Made by a program: the position numbers and the translations under genes | Shown here: positions 9,275 through 20,152 of the stretch, piece by piece | How the letters are laid out: the number at the start of each line of letters is the position of its first letter | Numbering within the stretch: position 1 is the first letter of the stretch | Assembly (NCBI GenBank): GCA_035556215.1 | Contig: DATMFI010000026.1 | Span: 124,001 to 188,000 of the forward strand | Direction: 5' to 3' | From: Palsa-892 sp035556215 | GTDB taxonomy: Bacteria > Pseudomonadota > Alphaproteobacteria > Rhizobiales > Xanthobacteraceae | Length of the DNA stretch: 64,000 nucleotides | The notes under the pieces: generated by a model | Told to the model about the DNA's origin: nothing | Database searches by the model: none | Seen by the model: only the letters and a program-made list of their open reading frames with translations

Positions 9275-9991
9275 CTATGAAGACTTACGATTCCGCACGC
9301 GCTGGATCAAGGCTTCGACGGCCGGAAGCGACTTCTTCACCACAAGATCGATGCCGGCCGCGGTCGGGTGGATGCCGTCGGGCTGGTTGAGATTTTGTAC
9401 GCCAACGACGCCTTCGAGGAAAAAGGGCATGAAGACGAGGCCATATTTGTGGGCGAGATCGCGATAGATCGCGTCAAAGGCGGTGTAATATTCCTTGCCG
9501 AGACTCCGTGTCGCATACATTCCCGCGAGCATGACTTCGATGTGACGCGCCTTCAGCTTCTGGATGATCGCGTCGAGATTGCGTTTCACAACCGGGGGCG
9601 GCACGCCGCGGAACATATCGTTGGCGCCGAATTCGACGATGACCGCCTGTGTGCCCGAAGGCACCGACCAGTCGACTCGCGCCAAACCCTGCGCGGTGGT
9701 GTCGCCGGAGACGCCGGCATTCACGATGGTGACGTTGTATCCCTTGGCGCGGAGCGCCGCCTGCAGCTTGGAAGGATAGGAATCCTTGGCGAGCAGGCCG
9801 TGGCCGGCGGTCAGGCTGTCGCCGAACGCGACGATCTGAATCGGCGTTTGAGCCAGCACGGGGTTGGCAAACAGGGCGAAAAGCGCGCCGCAGGCGAGCA
9901 CAATCGCGGTGCGAAGGGCGGTGGATTGCCCATACCGCGCCCCATTTCTGGTCGAGCCATTCGAGATGAAATGGAATAATGAAGACGGCAT
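9275..9991 (-). CDS. tesA: Periplasmic GDSL esterase / arylesterase (TesA-like)
   Basis: SGNH hydrolase hydrolysing thioesters, aryl esters or lysophospholipids in the periplasm. From the ATG at 9991 it has 238 residues. There is an N-region, a hydrophobic signal segment ending near AnPVLAQ (~47), then GDSL with Ser59, Gly in NAGVSGDTT, GANDM (122-126) and DGIHP with Asp205/His208. Divergent placement from an ABC ATPase/FtsX-like permease pair mirrors tesA with ybbA-ybbP in enterobacteria. Start is uncertain: the ATG shares the tetranucleotide CATG with the ATG of the divergent gene, and an in-frame start at 10051 would run through a tandem repeat. Confidence 0.9.
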   Translation of the reverse strand: MPSSLFHFISNGSTRNGARYGQSTALRTAIVLACGALFALFANPVLAQTPIQIVAFGDSLTAGHGLLAKDSYPSKLQAALRAKGYNVTIVNAGVSGDTTAQGLARVDWSVPSGTQAVIVEFGANDMFRGVPPPVVKRNLDAIIQKLKARHIEVMLAGMYATRSLGKEYYTAFDAIYRDLAHKYGLVFMPFFLEGVVGVQNLNQPDGIHPTAAGIDLVVKKSLPAVEALIQRVRNRKSS

Positions 9992-10757
9992 GGATGCCCC
10001 TTTCAAAGACGGCCCTTTCAATGCTGGCCTTTCCAAAGATGGCCTTGGCAAATCCTATAACGCGCCGGAGCCCGCCGTTATCGTCGATGGCGTCGAATTG
10101 TCGCTCGGCACCGGCAGGGCACGGGTTCATATCCTGAAACAGATTTCGCTCGAAATCGGGGCGGGCGAGGCCGTCGGCCTGATCGGCCCGTCGGGCTCGG
10201 GGAAATCGACGCTTCTGATGGTGATGGCCGGTCTTGAGCGGCCCGATGCCGGAATTGTGAAGATCGCGGGACAAGATCTCGGGGCGCTCTCCGAAGACGA
10301 ACTGGCGAGGTTCCGCGGCAAGAATGTCGGCATCGTGTTTCAGTCGTTTCACCTCATCCCCACCATGACCGCGCTTGAGAACGTCGTGGTGCCGCTCGAG
10401 CTGGCGGGCCGCGCGGACGCGGCCGAGCGCGCGAAGTTCGAGCTTGAGGGCGTCGGTCTCGGCGGGCGCTTTCATCACTACCCGGCGCAGCTTTCGGGCG
10501 GCGAGCAGCAGCGCGTCGCGCTCGCCCGGGCGCTCGCGCCGATGCCGGCCCTTTTGATCGCGGATGAGCCGACCGGCAATCTCGATGAGGCGACCGGCCG
10601 CGAGATCATGGATCTTTTGTTCGCAAAACGCGCCGAGCACAAATCGACGCTCGTCATCGTCACGCATGATGCATCTTTGGTGAAACGCTGTGACCGCGCC
10701 ATCGCGCTACGCTCCGGCCATATCGAGCAAAAAGCCGGGGAAGCGGTGACGGCGTGA
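9990..10757 (+). CDS. ybbA: ABC transporter ATP-binding protein (YbbA/LolD-type)
   Basis: ATPase subunit of a MacB/LolD-type exporter, paired with the FtsX-like permease that follows. From ATG 9990 it has 255 residues: Walker A GPSGSGKST (66-74), Q-loop FQSFHLIPTMTA, signature LSGGEQQR (168-175), Walker B ALLIADEPT (187-195) and H-loop VTHD. The first ~24 residues are an unusual pentapeptide-repeat leader encoded by a 15-bp tandem repeat. An alternative ATG lies at 9966. The stop overlaps the permease GTG as GTGA, so the two are translationally coupled. By context the system may handle membrane lipids or esters together with the esterase, which is inference. Confidence 0.92.
   Translation: MDAPFKDGPFNAGLSKDGLGKSYNAPEPAVIVDGVELSLGTGRARVHILKQISLEIGAGEAVGLIGPSGSGKSTLLMVMAGLERPDAGIVKIAGQDLGALSEDELARFRGKNVGIVFQSFHLIPTMTALENVVVPLELAGRADAAERAKFELEGVGLGGRFHHYPAQLSGGEQQRVALARALAPMPALLIADEPTGNLDEATGREIMDLLFAKRAEHKSTLVIVTHDASLVKRCDRAIALRSGHIEQKAGEAVTA
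9996..10055. repeat. 15-bp tandem repeat, four degenerate copies
   Basis: Four contiguous 15-mers at 9996, 10011, 10026 and 10041. The consensus is GGCCYTTYCAAAGAY, and copies two to four start GGCC. In the ABC ATPase frame each copy encodes a pentapeptide (APFKD, GPFNA, GLSKD, GLGKS). On the other strand it lies upstream of the esterase ATG. Period and copy number match repeats at 20057 and 28747. Confidence 0.8.
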
Positions 10758-13297
10758 GCGTGTTGCACCTTGCCTCGTTTCGGCTTGCTTGGCGTGAACT
10801 CAGAAGCGGCGTGCGTGGCTTCGGAGTTTTCCTCGCTTGCCTTGCTTTGGGTGTCGCGGCGATCGCCGGTGTCGCGTCGCTGTCGCGCTCGCTTTCCGAC
10901 AGCCTTGCCCGCCAGGGCAGCGTTATTCTCGGCGGCGATGCGGCGCTATCTTTAAGCGCGCGCGAGGCGACGCCCGTCGAGCAGAACTATCTCGAGGAGC
11001 GCGGCCGTGTCGCGGTGGTTGCGACGATGCGCGCGATGGCGCGCACCAGCGAAGAGAACGCGACGCTGGTCGAGCTGAAGGCGGTCGATTCGAACTATCC
11101 GCTGACCGGCGACATCACGCTCAATCCCGATAGCGGATTGCTCACGGCGCTTGCATCTCCCGAAGGCGCCTACGGCGCGGTGGCCGATCCGGCGCTGCTC
11201 GCACGCCTTAACATCAATGTCGGCGATCGTATCAAGATCGCCGACGCCGAATTTCAGATCACCGCGACGATCGATTCCGAGCCCGATAAACTGGGGCAGG
11301 GCATCGGCTTTGGGCCGCGGCTCATTATCACCAACGGCGCGCTGCGCCGCTCGGGCCTGTTGCAGCCCGGCAGTTTGGTGCGCTGGAGCTATCGCATCGC
11401 GCTCGAGGATGCGACGGCACGCGGGCTCGATGAGTTCGTCGCCGAGACGCGGGCGCGGTTTCCCGATGCGGGCTGGGACATCCGGACGCGCGACAAGGCT
11501 TCGCCGCAGCTCGAGCGCAATGTGCGGCGCTTCTCGGAATTTCTGACGCTCGTCGGTCTTACCGCGCTGCTCGTCGGCGGCGTCGGTGTCGCGAATGCCG
11601 TGAAATATTATCTCGATCGCAAGAGCCGGACGATCGCAACGCTGAAAGCGCTCGGCGCGACGGGCGGCACGGTGTTCGCGATCTATTTCATCGAGGTGGG
11701 ATTGCTGGCGCTTTGCGGGATTGCGCTTGGGCTGCTTGCCGGCGCGCTCATTCCCTATGCCTTTGCGTGGGGCTTCGGCGCGATGGTGCCGCTTCCGTTT
11801 GTGCCGAGCGTGCAGCCGCGCGCGCTGTTTCTCGCGGCGCTCTACGGCGCGGTCATCACCGCGGCTTTCGTGATCTGGCCGATCGGCAAGGCTCATGACG
11901 TGAAAGTCTCGGCGCTGTTTCGCGATATGGTCGAACCGGTGCGCCGCCTGCCGCGGCGGCGCTACATTGCGGCGACGGCGATCGCCGTCGCGATGCTGAT
12001 CGGGCTTGCGGTGCTTTCGGCACAGGACCGGCGGATCGCGCTGATCTATGTCGTATCGTCGGCGCTGGTGTTCTTGGTGCTGCGCTTGCTTGGCAGCGCC
12101 ATCATGGCGGCGGCGCGGCGCCTGCCGCATCCGCGCTCGATGACGCTCAAACTCGCGCTTTCCAACATCCATCGCCCCGGCGCGCTGACGCCGACGATTG
12201 TGCTGTCGCTCGGGCTCGGGCTTTCGCTGCTCGTCACGCTTGCGCTGATCGAAAGCAATCTGCAGCGCCAGCTCAATCACACGCTGCCCGATCAGGCGCC
12301 GAGCTTTTTCTTCGTCGATGTGCCGTCGAACGAGGCCGGGCGCTTCAATGCGTTTGTGCGCGAACACGTGCCGGAAGATGCGACGCTCAACGCCGTGCCG
12401 ATGCTGCGCGGCCGGATCGTCAGCCTCAAAGGCGTACCGGCCGAAAACATCAAGCCCGATCCCGAGGTCGCCTGGGTGCTGCAATCGGATCGCGGCATCA
12501 CCTACACCCGGGATTTGCCGGACGGCTCGCAGATCGTCGAGGGCAACTGGTGGCCGGAAGGCTATGACGGTCCGCCGGTCGTCTCGTTCGAGAAGCGCGC
12601 GGCGGATCTCCTGGGCCTCAAGGTCGGCGACGACATCGTCGTGAACGTGCTTGGCCGCAACATCACGGCGTCTGTCGCGAACCTGCGCACCGTCGATTGG
12701 GAGAGCCTTGGCATCAATTTCATCATGCTGTTTCCGCCGAACGCGTTTCAAGGCGCGCCGCACTCGATGCTGGAAACGCTCGCCTATTCCGGCGGCAGCA
12801 ACCTCGACACCGAAATGAAGCTGATCCGCGAGGTCGCAAAAACCTTCCCGTCGGTGACGGCGGTGCGCGTCAAGGAAGCGCTGAAAGCGATCAGCGACCT
12901 CGTCGGGCAGCTTTCGCTCGGCATCCGCGCGGCTGCCGCGATTACGCTGGTCGCGAGCATTCTGGTGCTCGCCGGCGCGCTCGCCGCCGGACACCACACG
13001 CGCGTTTATGACGCGGTGATCCTGAAGACATTAGGCGCGACGCGCCGCCGCCTCGTTCTTGTCTATGCGATCGAATACGCGCTTCTCGGTTTCATCACGG
13101 CTTCGATCGCCATCGTCGCGGGCACGCTCGCCGGCGCCTATGTCGTGAAGGAAGTGATGCGCTTTTCCTTCGTCTTCGCGGGTCAGGCCGCGATTTTCGC
13201 GGCGGCCTTCGCGGTGCTCCTGACGGTGCTGTTTGGGCTCATCGGCACATGGCGGGCGCTCGGCCAAAAGCCCGCCTCGGTTTTACGGAACCTCTAA
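10754..13297 (+). CDS. ybbP: FtsX-like ABC transporter permease (YbbP type)
   Basis: An 847-residue integral membrane permease with duplicated FtsX/MacB architecture. There is one N-terminal helix (VFLACLALGVAAIAGV) and a first periplasmic domain to about residue 255. A three-helix FtsX core (FLTLVGLTALLVGGVGVANAV, FIEVGLLALCGIALGLLAG and others) follows, then further central helices, a second periplasmic domain (~510-710) and a final three-helix FtsX core ending GTWRALGQKPASVLRNL. The GTG start overlaps the ATPase stop. The large length and 10 or so helices are the YbbP hallmark. YbbA/YbbP function is poorly defined; the conserved link to a TesA-like esterase suggests moving hydrophobic substrates toward or away from it. 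Confidence 0.92.
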   Translation: MSVLHLASFRLAWRELRSGVRGFGVFLACLALGVAAIAGVASLSRSLSDSLARQGSVILGGDAALSLSAREATPVEQNYLEERGRVAVVATMRAMARTSEENATLVELKAVDSNYPLTGDITLNPDSGLLTALASPEGAYGAVADPALLARLNINVGDRIKIADAEFQITATIDSEPDKLGQGIGFGPRLIITNGALRRSGLLQPGSLVRWSYRIALEDATARGLDEFVAETRARFPDAGWDIRTRDKASPQLERNVRRFSEFLTLVGLTALLVGGVGVANAVKYYLDRKSRTIATLKALGATGGTVFAIYFIEVGLLALCGIALGLLAGALIPYAFAWGFGAMVPLPFVPSVQPRALFLAALYGAVITAAFVIWPIGKAHDVKVSALFRDMVEPVRRLPRRRYIAATAIAVAMLIGLAVLSAQDRRIALIYVVSSALVFLVLRLLGSAIMAAARRLPHPRSMTLKLALSNIHRPGALTPTIVLSLGLGLSLLVTLALIESNLQRQLNHTLPDQAPSFFFVDVPSNEAGRFNAFVREHVPEDATLNAVPMLRGRIVSLKGVPAENIKPDPEVAWVLQSDRGITYTRDLPDGSQIVEGNWWPEGYDGPPVVSFEKRAADLLGLKVGDDIVVNVLGRNITASVANLRTVDWESLGINFIMLFPPNAFQGAPHSMLETLAYSGGSNLDTEMKLIREVAKTFPSVTAVRVKEALKAISDLVGQLSLGIRAAAAITLVASILVLAGALAAGHHTRVYDAVILKTLGATRRRLVLVYAIEYALLGFITASIAIVAGTLAGAYVVKEVMRFSFVFAGQAAIFAAAFAVLLTVLFGLIGTWRALGQKPASVLRNL

Positions 13298-13426
13298 AGG
13301 CCTGAAAAGCGCGGGTTTTCCGGCTTTTCCAACCTTGCTGGAAATTCACTTGCCGCGAGGTTGAGCCCTCCCCATATTACCGCTTGAAGAGGGGCTGCCA
13401 CAGACCAGCTCCGCGAGGGAGAACAT

Positions 13427-14203
13427 ATGTCCGACTATCGCACCACCCCTGCTGCGCGCTACGGCCAGGCGGCCGGCGTTGCCGTCGACCAGGGCCTGCG
13501 TTCCTACATGCTCACGGTCTACAACTACATGGCGATCGGGCTTGCCTTCACAGGCCTCGCCGCCATCGGCACCTATATGCTTTCCGTCACGACCGATCCC
13601 GCGCAGGCGGCCGCGACCATCAAGGGCGGCATCATGCTGACGGCGCTCGGCAAGGCGCTGTTCACGAGCTGGCTCGCTTATGTGGTCATCTTCGCGCCGC
13701 TCGCGCTGGTGTTTTTCCTGTCGTTCCGCGTGCAGAGCATGAGCGTCGGCGCCGCGCAGACGATGTTCTGGGTCTATGCCGCGCTTGTCGGCGTATCGCT
13801 CGCCTCGGTGTTCCTGATCTACACCCACACCAGCATCTCGCGGGTGTTCTTCATCACCGCTGCGGCGTTCGGCGGCCTCAGCCTCTATGGCTACACGACG
13901 AAGCGCGATCTTTCCCCGATCGGCTCGTTCCTCATCATGGGCCTGATCGGCATCATCATCGCCTCGATCGTCAACATCTGGCTGGCCTCGTCGGCGTTGC
14001 AGTTCGCGGTATCGGTGATCGGCGTCATCGTGTTCGCAGGCCTCACCGCGTGGGACACGCAGCGCATCAAGGAGATGTATTTCGAAGGCGACGACAGCCT
14101 GACCGCCGGCCGCAAGGCCGTGATGGGCGCGCTCTCGCTGTACCTCGACTTCATCAACCTGTTCATGATGCTGCTGCAGCTGTTCGGCGCTCGCCGCGAC
14201 TAA
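13427..14203 (+). CDS. Bax inhibitor-1/YccA family membrane protein
   Basis: A 258-residue protein with seven predicted membrane helices, the BI-1 fold. It is a pH-sensitive calcium-leak family; YccA-like members modulate FtsH in bacteria. Diagnostic segments include VDQGLRSYMLTVYNYM before helix 1, TSISRVFFITAAAFGGLSLYGYTTKRDLSPIGSF split around helices 4-5, and AWDTQRIKEMY near the last loop with its acidic/basic pair. The ATG follows GGGAGAACAT, a good ribosome binding site. It is monocistronic, with a strong terminator 22 bp after the stop. Confidence 0.93.
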   Translation: MSDYRTTPAARYGQAAGVAVDQGLRSYMLTVYNYMAIGLAFTGLAAIGTYMLSVTTDPAQAAATIKGGIMLTALGKALFTSWLAYVVIFAPLALVFFLSFRVQSMSVGAAQTMFWVYAALVGVSLASVFLIYTHTSISRVFFITAAAFGGLSLYGYTTKRDLSPIGSFLIMGLIGIIIASIVNIWLASSALQFAVSVIGVIVFAGLTAWDTQRIKEMYFEGDDSLTAGRKAVMGALSLYLDFINLFMMLLQLFGARRD

Positions 14204-14225
14204 GCAGAAGGCACAATGAAAAGCG

Positions 14226-14255
14226 AAAGGCCCCGGTGCAATCCGGGGCCTTTTT
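14226..14255 (+). terminator. Rho-independent terminator of the BI-1 gene
   Basis: An 11-bp perfect stem AAAGGCCCCGG / CCGGGGCCTTT (14226-14236 with 14243-14253), a six-base loop, and T's to 14255. It lies directly after the Bax inhibitor-1 gene. Confidence 0.9.
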
Positions 14256-14266
14256 GCATGGGCCGG

Positions 14267-14635
14267 TCAGTTCACGACGCGCAGCGGCTCGAGGACGCGC
14301 AGCACGCGATCCAGATCGTGACCGCGTTTCAATACAAAGCCGCCGGCGGCAACGACAGAATATGCGCCCTGTTTGCGGGCGAGCGCCGTGTTCTTTTCGA
14401 TCCGGTAGAGCGGCAGTTCCGAAGCGCGGCGGAACACCGCAAAGACGGCGCGGTCCTTGAGAAACGAAATGGCGTAATCGCGCCATTCGCCGGCAGCGAC
14501 CTTGCGGCCATATAAATCGAGGATACGGAAGAGCTCGCGGCGGTCGAAGGTGGTGACCTTCGCGCCAGGTGAGGCGCCGGGGGAAGCGTTGCGCTGACGG
14601 TCCCCCGGAAAAGCTATCGGCTCCTGATCGCTCAA
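14267..14635 (-). CDS. DUF2794 domain-containing protein
   Basis: About 122 residues. The conserved DUF2794 core begins KVTTFDRRELFRILDLYG, continues through AISFLKDRAVFAVFRRA and ends at RVLEPLRVV. The family is confined to alphaproteobacteria and has no established function. I place the start at a TTG (complement of 14633-14635) because a perfect AAGGAGG lies five bases upstream. A far longer frame to 14809 begins with residues that look non-coding. The gene converges on the BI-1 terminator. Nothing else can be said about function. Confidence 0.8.
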   Translation of the reverse strand: MSDQEPIAFPGDRQRNASPGASPGAKVTTFDRRELFRILDLYGRKVAAGEWRDYAISFLKDRAVFAVFRRASELPLYRIEKNTALARKQGAYSVVAAGGFVLKRGHDLDRVLRVLEPLRVVN

Positions 14636-14640
14636 TGGCG

Positions 14641-14647
14641 CCTCCTT
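14641..14647 (-). promoter_or_regulatory. Shine-Dalgarno deciding a TTG start
   Basis: AAGGAGG on the minus strand, five bases before TTG at 14635. It is a full anti-SD match and no other in-frame start in the longer open frame has one, so it fixes the start of the DUF2794 gene at an unusual TTG codon. Confidence 0.75.
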
Positions 14648-15010
14648 TTCGCGGCTCGCGGCTCGGGAATATCGCCGCCCCCCAGCCCGCTCGCATTGTC
14701 GCGTGGCTGTCATGTTCGCCCCGGGCGGAAGGCGAGGCAAGCCTGTTCCCTGGCGGCTTCCTTGCAGATTTCTGCCTGCAAAGCGGGCGAAAGCGCTACC
14801 GCAGCGCACTCACGCACTCGTTAGCAAAATCACATTGTCGCCCGATTTCGGCCAAGGCTACGCCCAAGCGGCAGGTGATGGTCTTGGCTTAGTAGCCTCC
14901 GGGTCGGTTCGTTTTTGTGCCGGACAATTCCCAGCCCCCCAGCCCCCCGGGCTTAAGCGGGCCGACCCACCTACTGCTTGTATGGTTCAATTCCCCCAAT
15001 TGTTTTGACT
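14648..15010. other. Gene-free stretch with a candidate structured RNA
   Basis: About 360 bp with no credible coding frame. Between 14891 and 14975 the flanks pair: AGTAG with CTACT (14891-14895/14971-14975) and GGGTCGG with CCGACCC (14901-14907/14962-14968). They enclose C-rich tracts and lead into the T-run terminator at 15011. The layout (long irregular stem, then terminator) is that of a small RNA, but I recognise no known family, and the terminator may simply serve the neighbouring gene. Confidence 0.25.
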
Positions 15011-15043
15011 AAAAAAGCCGGCATCGCGCCGGCTGTTTTTTTT
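15011..15043. terminator. Bidirectional Rho-independent terminator
   Basis: The stem AGCCGGC (15016-15022) pairs with GCCGGCT (15028-15034). It is flanked by A6 on the left and T8 on the right, so it can stop transcription both ways. It ends the DUF1223 gene on the minus strand and anything transcribed from 14.9 kb on the plus strand. Confidence 0.85.
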
Positions 15044-15064
15044 GTCTGTAATTTCCCGCGGAAC

Positions 15065-15781
15065 CTAGCGCAGGCTGAGTGCCGCGGCGCCGCGAATCGG
15101 TCCCGGCTTTTCGACCGAGCCCGGCTGCACGAGCACCGCGACCATGTCGGCGTCGCCACCGATCTCGTTCAGCGCAATGCTTTGCTTGATCGGCGCGCCG
15201 CTCCAGTCGGCGAGCTTGCGGAAGTCGCGAACGACGTTGTGATAGGTGATGGTTTTGCCGCGGTTCTCGCCGCGCTGGATCATCACCGGCGTTTCCTGCG
15301 CGACGGAGAGCAGCCAAACCGCGGCGGGCGTGCCGCTGCCGCCGCTGACTTCAACCTCGACCTTGCCGGCGTTTTTCTTGAGCGTCACTGAGACCGGCTT
15401 TTCCTTTGATGCCTTGGTGCAGGCGCTCTTGATCGCGCTTCTGTCGCTACCGACGACTTGCGTGACGCCATTGACGATGATCTGCGGCGTGAAGACTTCG
15501 GAACTGCCGCGCCTTTCGGAATAGCCGCGCTGGCGCTGCGAATAGGCAGCCTTGGCGAGCGTATCGTGCCAGCCGAGGTAATCCCAGTAATCGACCGGCA
15601 GGCTCAGCGCGATGAGACTGTCGTCGCTGGCGAGTTCGCCAAGCAAACGGTCGGCCGGCGGACAGGACGAGCAGCCCTGACTCGTGAACAGCTCGACCAC
15701 AACCTTCTGCTCGCCGGCGAGCGCAGTCGTGCTCAGCAGGGCGAAGACAGCAATCGCGGCGGGCAGGCGGGAAACCTTCAT
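15065..15781 (-). CDS. DUF1223 secreted thioredoxin-like protein
   Basis: A 238-residue exported protein: signal peptide MKVSRLPAAIAVFALLSTTALA, then a thioredoxin-like fold opening VVVELFTSQGCSSCPPAD with Cys37 and Cys40. SLPVDYWDYLGW and YSERRGSSEVFTPQIIVNG are conserved DUF1223 blocks. The CxxC and periplasmic location suggest a disulfide or redox role, but no activity has been established for the family as far as I know. It is monocistronic, with a bidirectional terminator about 20 bp past the stop. Confidence 0.9.
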   Translation of the reverse strand: MKVSRLPAAIAVFALLSTTALAGEQKVVVELFTSQGCSSCPPADRLLGELASDDSLIALSLPVDYWDYLGWHDTLAKAAYSQRQRGYSERRGSSEVFTPQIIVNGVTQVVGSDRSAIKSACTKASKEKPVSVTLKKNAGKVEVEVSGGSGTPAAVWLLSVAQETPVMIQRGENRGKTITYHNVVRDFRKLADWSGAPIKQSIALNEIGGDADMVAVLVQPGSVEKPGPIRGAAALSLR

Positions 15782-15876
15782 GGCTCCGTATAGAACGATT
15801 GTTCGCGCTTGCGCGAGTCACTTCGCGGTGACGGCCAATCGCCTTTTCGTGAGTTGGATTTCCTGTTGCGCCGCGC

Positions 15877-15909
15877 CAAACGAAAACGGCCGGGCGCAAG
15901 GCCCGGCCG
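15877..15909 (-). terminator. Rho-independent terminator of acnA
   Basis: Read on the minus strand, CGGCCGGGC (15901-15909) pairs with GCCCGGCCG (15887-15895) around CTTGC, followed by TTTTCGTTT. It lies 20 bp past the acnA stop. Confidence 0.85.
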
Positions 15910-15929
15910 CCGTTTGGTTGCTGGAACGA

Positions 15930-18638
<2,709 letters not shown>

Positions 18639-18695
18639 GGGGTCTTTCCATTGGTTCGCGGGAGGGGCACCGCTGCGTTGCGGGAGTTTGGAAAC

Positions 18696-18724
18696 TTTAT
18701 AGAACAATTTGCTTCTCCGGTCAC
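18696..18724 (-). promoter_or_regulatory. acnA: Candidate acnA promoter (GTGACC-N17-TATAAA)
   Basis: On the minus strand GTGACC (18719-18724) and TATAAA (18696-18701) are separated by 17 bases. This gives a 5' leader of about 50 bases before the GTG. Motifs are seen; promoter activity is inferred. Confidence 0.4.
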
Positions 18725-18787
18725 CGCGCCGAATGGTCTAAGCTGCTGTAATAACGGGCGAATGGAATAGGTTTTCAGAGAAACGGT

Positions 18788-19408
18788 ATGCGGTTGCGGA
18801 CGGAACAGTTGAGCTGCGTGCGAGGCGGTCGGTCGCTGTTTCGCGACCTCTCGTTCGAGCTTGCGGCGGGCGAAGCGCTCGCCGTGACCGGGCCCAACGG
18901 GGCGGGAAAAACCTCGCTGCTGCGGATCATTGCCGGACTGTTATCGCCAGCGGGCGGCCGCGTCGCGCTCGAGGATGGCGGATTGCCGCTCAACGAATCC
19001 TGTCACTTCGTCAGCCATTACGACGGCGTGAAAGGCGCGCTCACGGTGATGGAAAATCTTTCTTTCTTCTGCGCGCTGCTCGGCGGCGCGACGGATGGAA
19101 AGCGGAGCGTCGCGCCCGCCGCGGCCCTTTCCCGTCTCGGACTGGGCGCGCTCGGCGAACTTCCGGCCTATGTGCTGTCGGCAGGGCAGAAGCGGCGGCT
19201 CGCACTCTCGAAGCTGCTCGCCGCGCCGCGGCCGATCTGGCTTTTGGACGAGCCGACGGCGGCACTCGATGTCACGGGCAAGGAAGTATTGCTCGGCATG
19301 ATCGGCGAACATCGCGCGCGCGGCGGCATGGTCGTGGTCGCGACGCATCTCGATCTCGAGCTTGAAGACGCGCGCGAGATTTTCATTTCGAACGGGCGGG
19401 CAGTATGA
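18788..19408 (+). CDS. ccmA: Heme exporter ATP-binding protein CcmA
   Basis: ATPase of the CcmABCD complex that releases holo-CcmE during cytochrome c maturation. It has 206 residues. Walker A GPNGAGKT is at 35-42, the signature LSAGQKRR at 130-137 (the A-for-G variant usual in CcmA) and Walker B WLLDEPT at 151-157. CHFVSHYDGVKGALT is a CcmA-specific stretch. It is first gene of ccmABCDG and divergent from acnA. Its stop overlaps the ccmB ATG as ATGA, indicating coupled translation. Confidence 0.96.
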   Translation: MRLRTEQLSCVRGGRSLFRDLSFELAAGEALAVTGPNGAGKTSLLRIIAGLLSPAGGRVALEDGGLPLNESCHFVSHYDGVKGALTVMENLSFFCALLGGATDGKRSVAPAAALSRLGLGALGELPAYVLSAGQKRRLALSKLLAAPRPIWLLDEPTAALDVTGKEVLLGMIGEHRARGGMVVVATHLDLELEDAREIFISNGRAV

Positions 19409-20070
19409 GCGCGCTCATCGCCATTGTGCTTCGCGACCTGCGCGTCGCGCTGCGGGCCGGCGGCGGCGCCGGGGTCGGCGTGATCTTCTTTCTGTCGCTC
19501 GTCGTGATCGTGCCGTTCGCCGTCGGGCCGGATATGCCGCTCTTGAAACGCATCGGCCCGGCGATGTTGTGGATCGGCGCGCTCCTCGCAACATTGCTCG
19601 GGCTCGACCGGGTCTTTGCCGCCGACCACGAAGACGGCAGCCTCGATCAGTTGCTGATGTCCTCGGTGCCGCTCGAACTCATCGCCGCGGCCAAAGGTTT
19701 CGCGCATTGGCTCGCCTCCGGCTTGCCGCTCGTGATCGTGACGCCGCTGCTTGGGTTGATGCTCGGCGTCGAGCCGCATGCGCTCGCGACGGTTGCGCTC
19801 ACGCTCCTGGTCGGGACGCCCGGCGTGACGTTTCTCGGTCTTGCCGCCGCCGGACTGTCGGCGTCGCTGCCGCGCGGCGGATTGCTGGGCGCGGTCCTCG
19901 TGCTGCCGCTGGCCATTCCGCTTCTGATTTTTGGTGTCGTCACGACCAACGCCGCGATTCTCGGCGAAGGGCTTGGGTCGCCGTTTCGCTTTCTATGCGC
20001 GATTTCGCTGTTCTTCCTGGTGCTCGGGCCGATCGCCGCCGCCGCCGCGTTGCGCCATGTCAGAGAATGA
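19405..20070 (+). CDS. ccmB: Heme exporter membrane protein CcmB
   Basis: Inner-membrane permease-like subunit of CcmABCD with six predicted helices in 221 residues. Family features are the cytoplasmic segment LGLDRVFAADHEDGSLDQLL and FAHWLASGLPL. Translation is coupled to ccmA through ATGA. The 3' end is odd: the last codons (HVRE-stop) are the start of a 15-bp tandem repeat that continues past the stop and opens a small frame toward ccmC. Confidence 0.95.
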   Translation: MSALIAIVLRDLRVALRAGGGAGVGVIFFLSLVVIVPFAVGPDMPLLKRIGPAMLWIGALLATLLGLDRVFAADHEDGSLDQLLMSSVPLELIAAAKGFAHWLASGLPLVIVTPLLGLMLGVEPHALATVALTLLVGTPGVTFLGLAAAGLSASLPRGGLLGAVLVLPLAIPLLIFGVVTTNAAILGEGLGSPFRFLCAISLFFLVLGPIAAAAALRHVRE

Positions 20071-20116
20071 AATGTCAGAGAGTGAAATGTCAGAGAATAA
20101 GATGCCGGAGAATATG
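20057..20116. repeat. 15-bp tandem repeat at the ccmB 3' end
   Basis: Four contiguous 15-mers starting at 20057, 20072, 20087 and 20102, with the form ATGTCAGAGARTGAA degrading in the last copy. The first copy contains the ccmB stop codon. Each copy starts with an ATG in the same frame. Confidence 0.85.
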
Positions 20117-20152
20117 ATACATCGCATTGTCGCCACGCTTAGGGGCCGATAA
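20057..20152 (+). CDS. Possible 31-residue leader ORF between ccmB and ccmC
   Basis: An open frame of 31 codons starting inside ccmB (+1 relative to it) and ending 12 bp before ccmC. It begins MSENE-MSESE-MSENK-MPENM and ends IHRIVATLRGR. Five in-frame ATGs come from the 15-bp repeat. It has no convincing Shine-Dalgarno sequence of its own, but it would keep ribosomes moving from ccmB to ccmC, whose own ribosome binding site is poor. It may be a coupling device or simply a by-product of the repeat; I cannot decide. Confidence 0.3.
   Translation: MSENEMSESEMSENKMPENMIHRIVATLRGR

Noticed and set aside
10952..12997. A 681-codon open frame opposite the FtsX-like permease
   Set aside because: Arg/His/Asp-rich low-complexity translation with no hydrophobic or catalytic pattern; antisense shadow.
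14980..15000. GGTTCAATTCC reminiscent of a tRNA T-loop
   Set aside because: No acceptor, D or anticodon arms can be built around it and no discriminator/CCA context.
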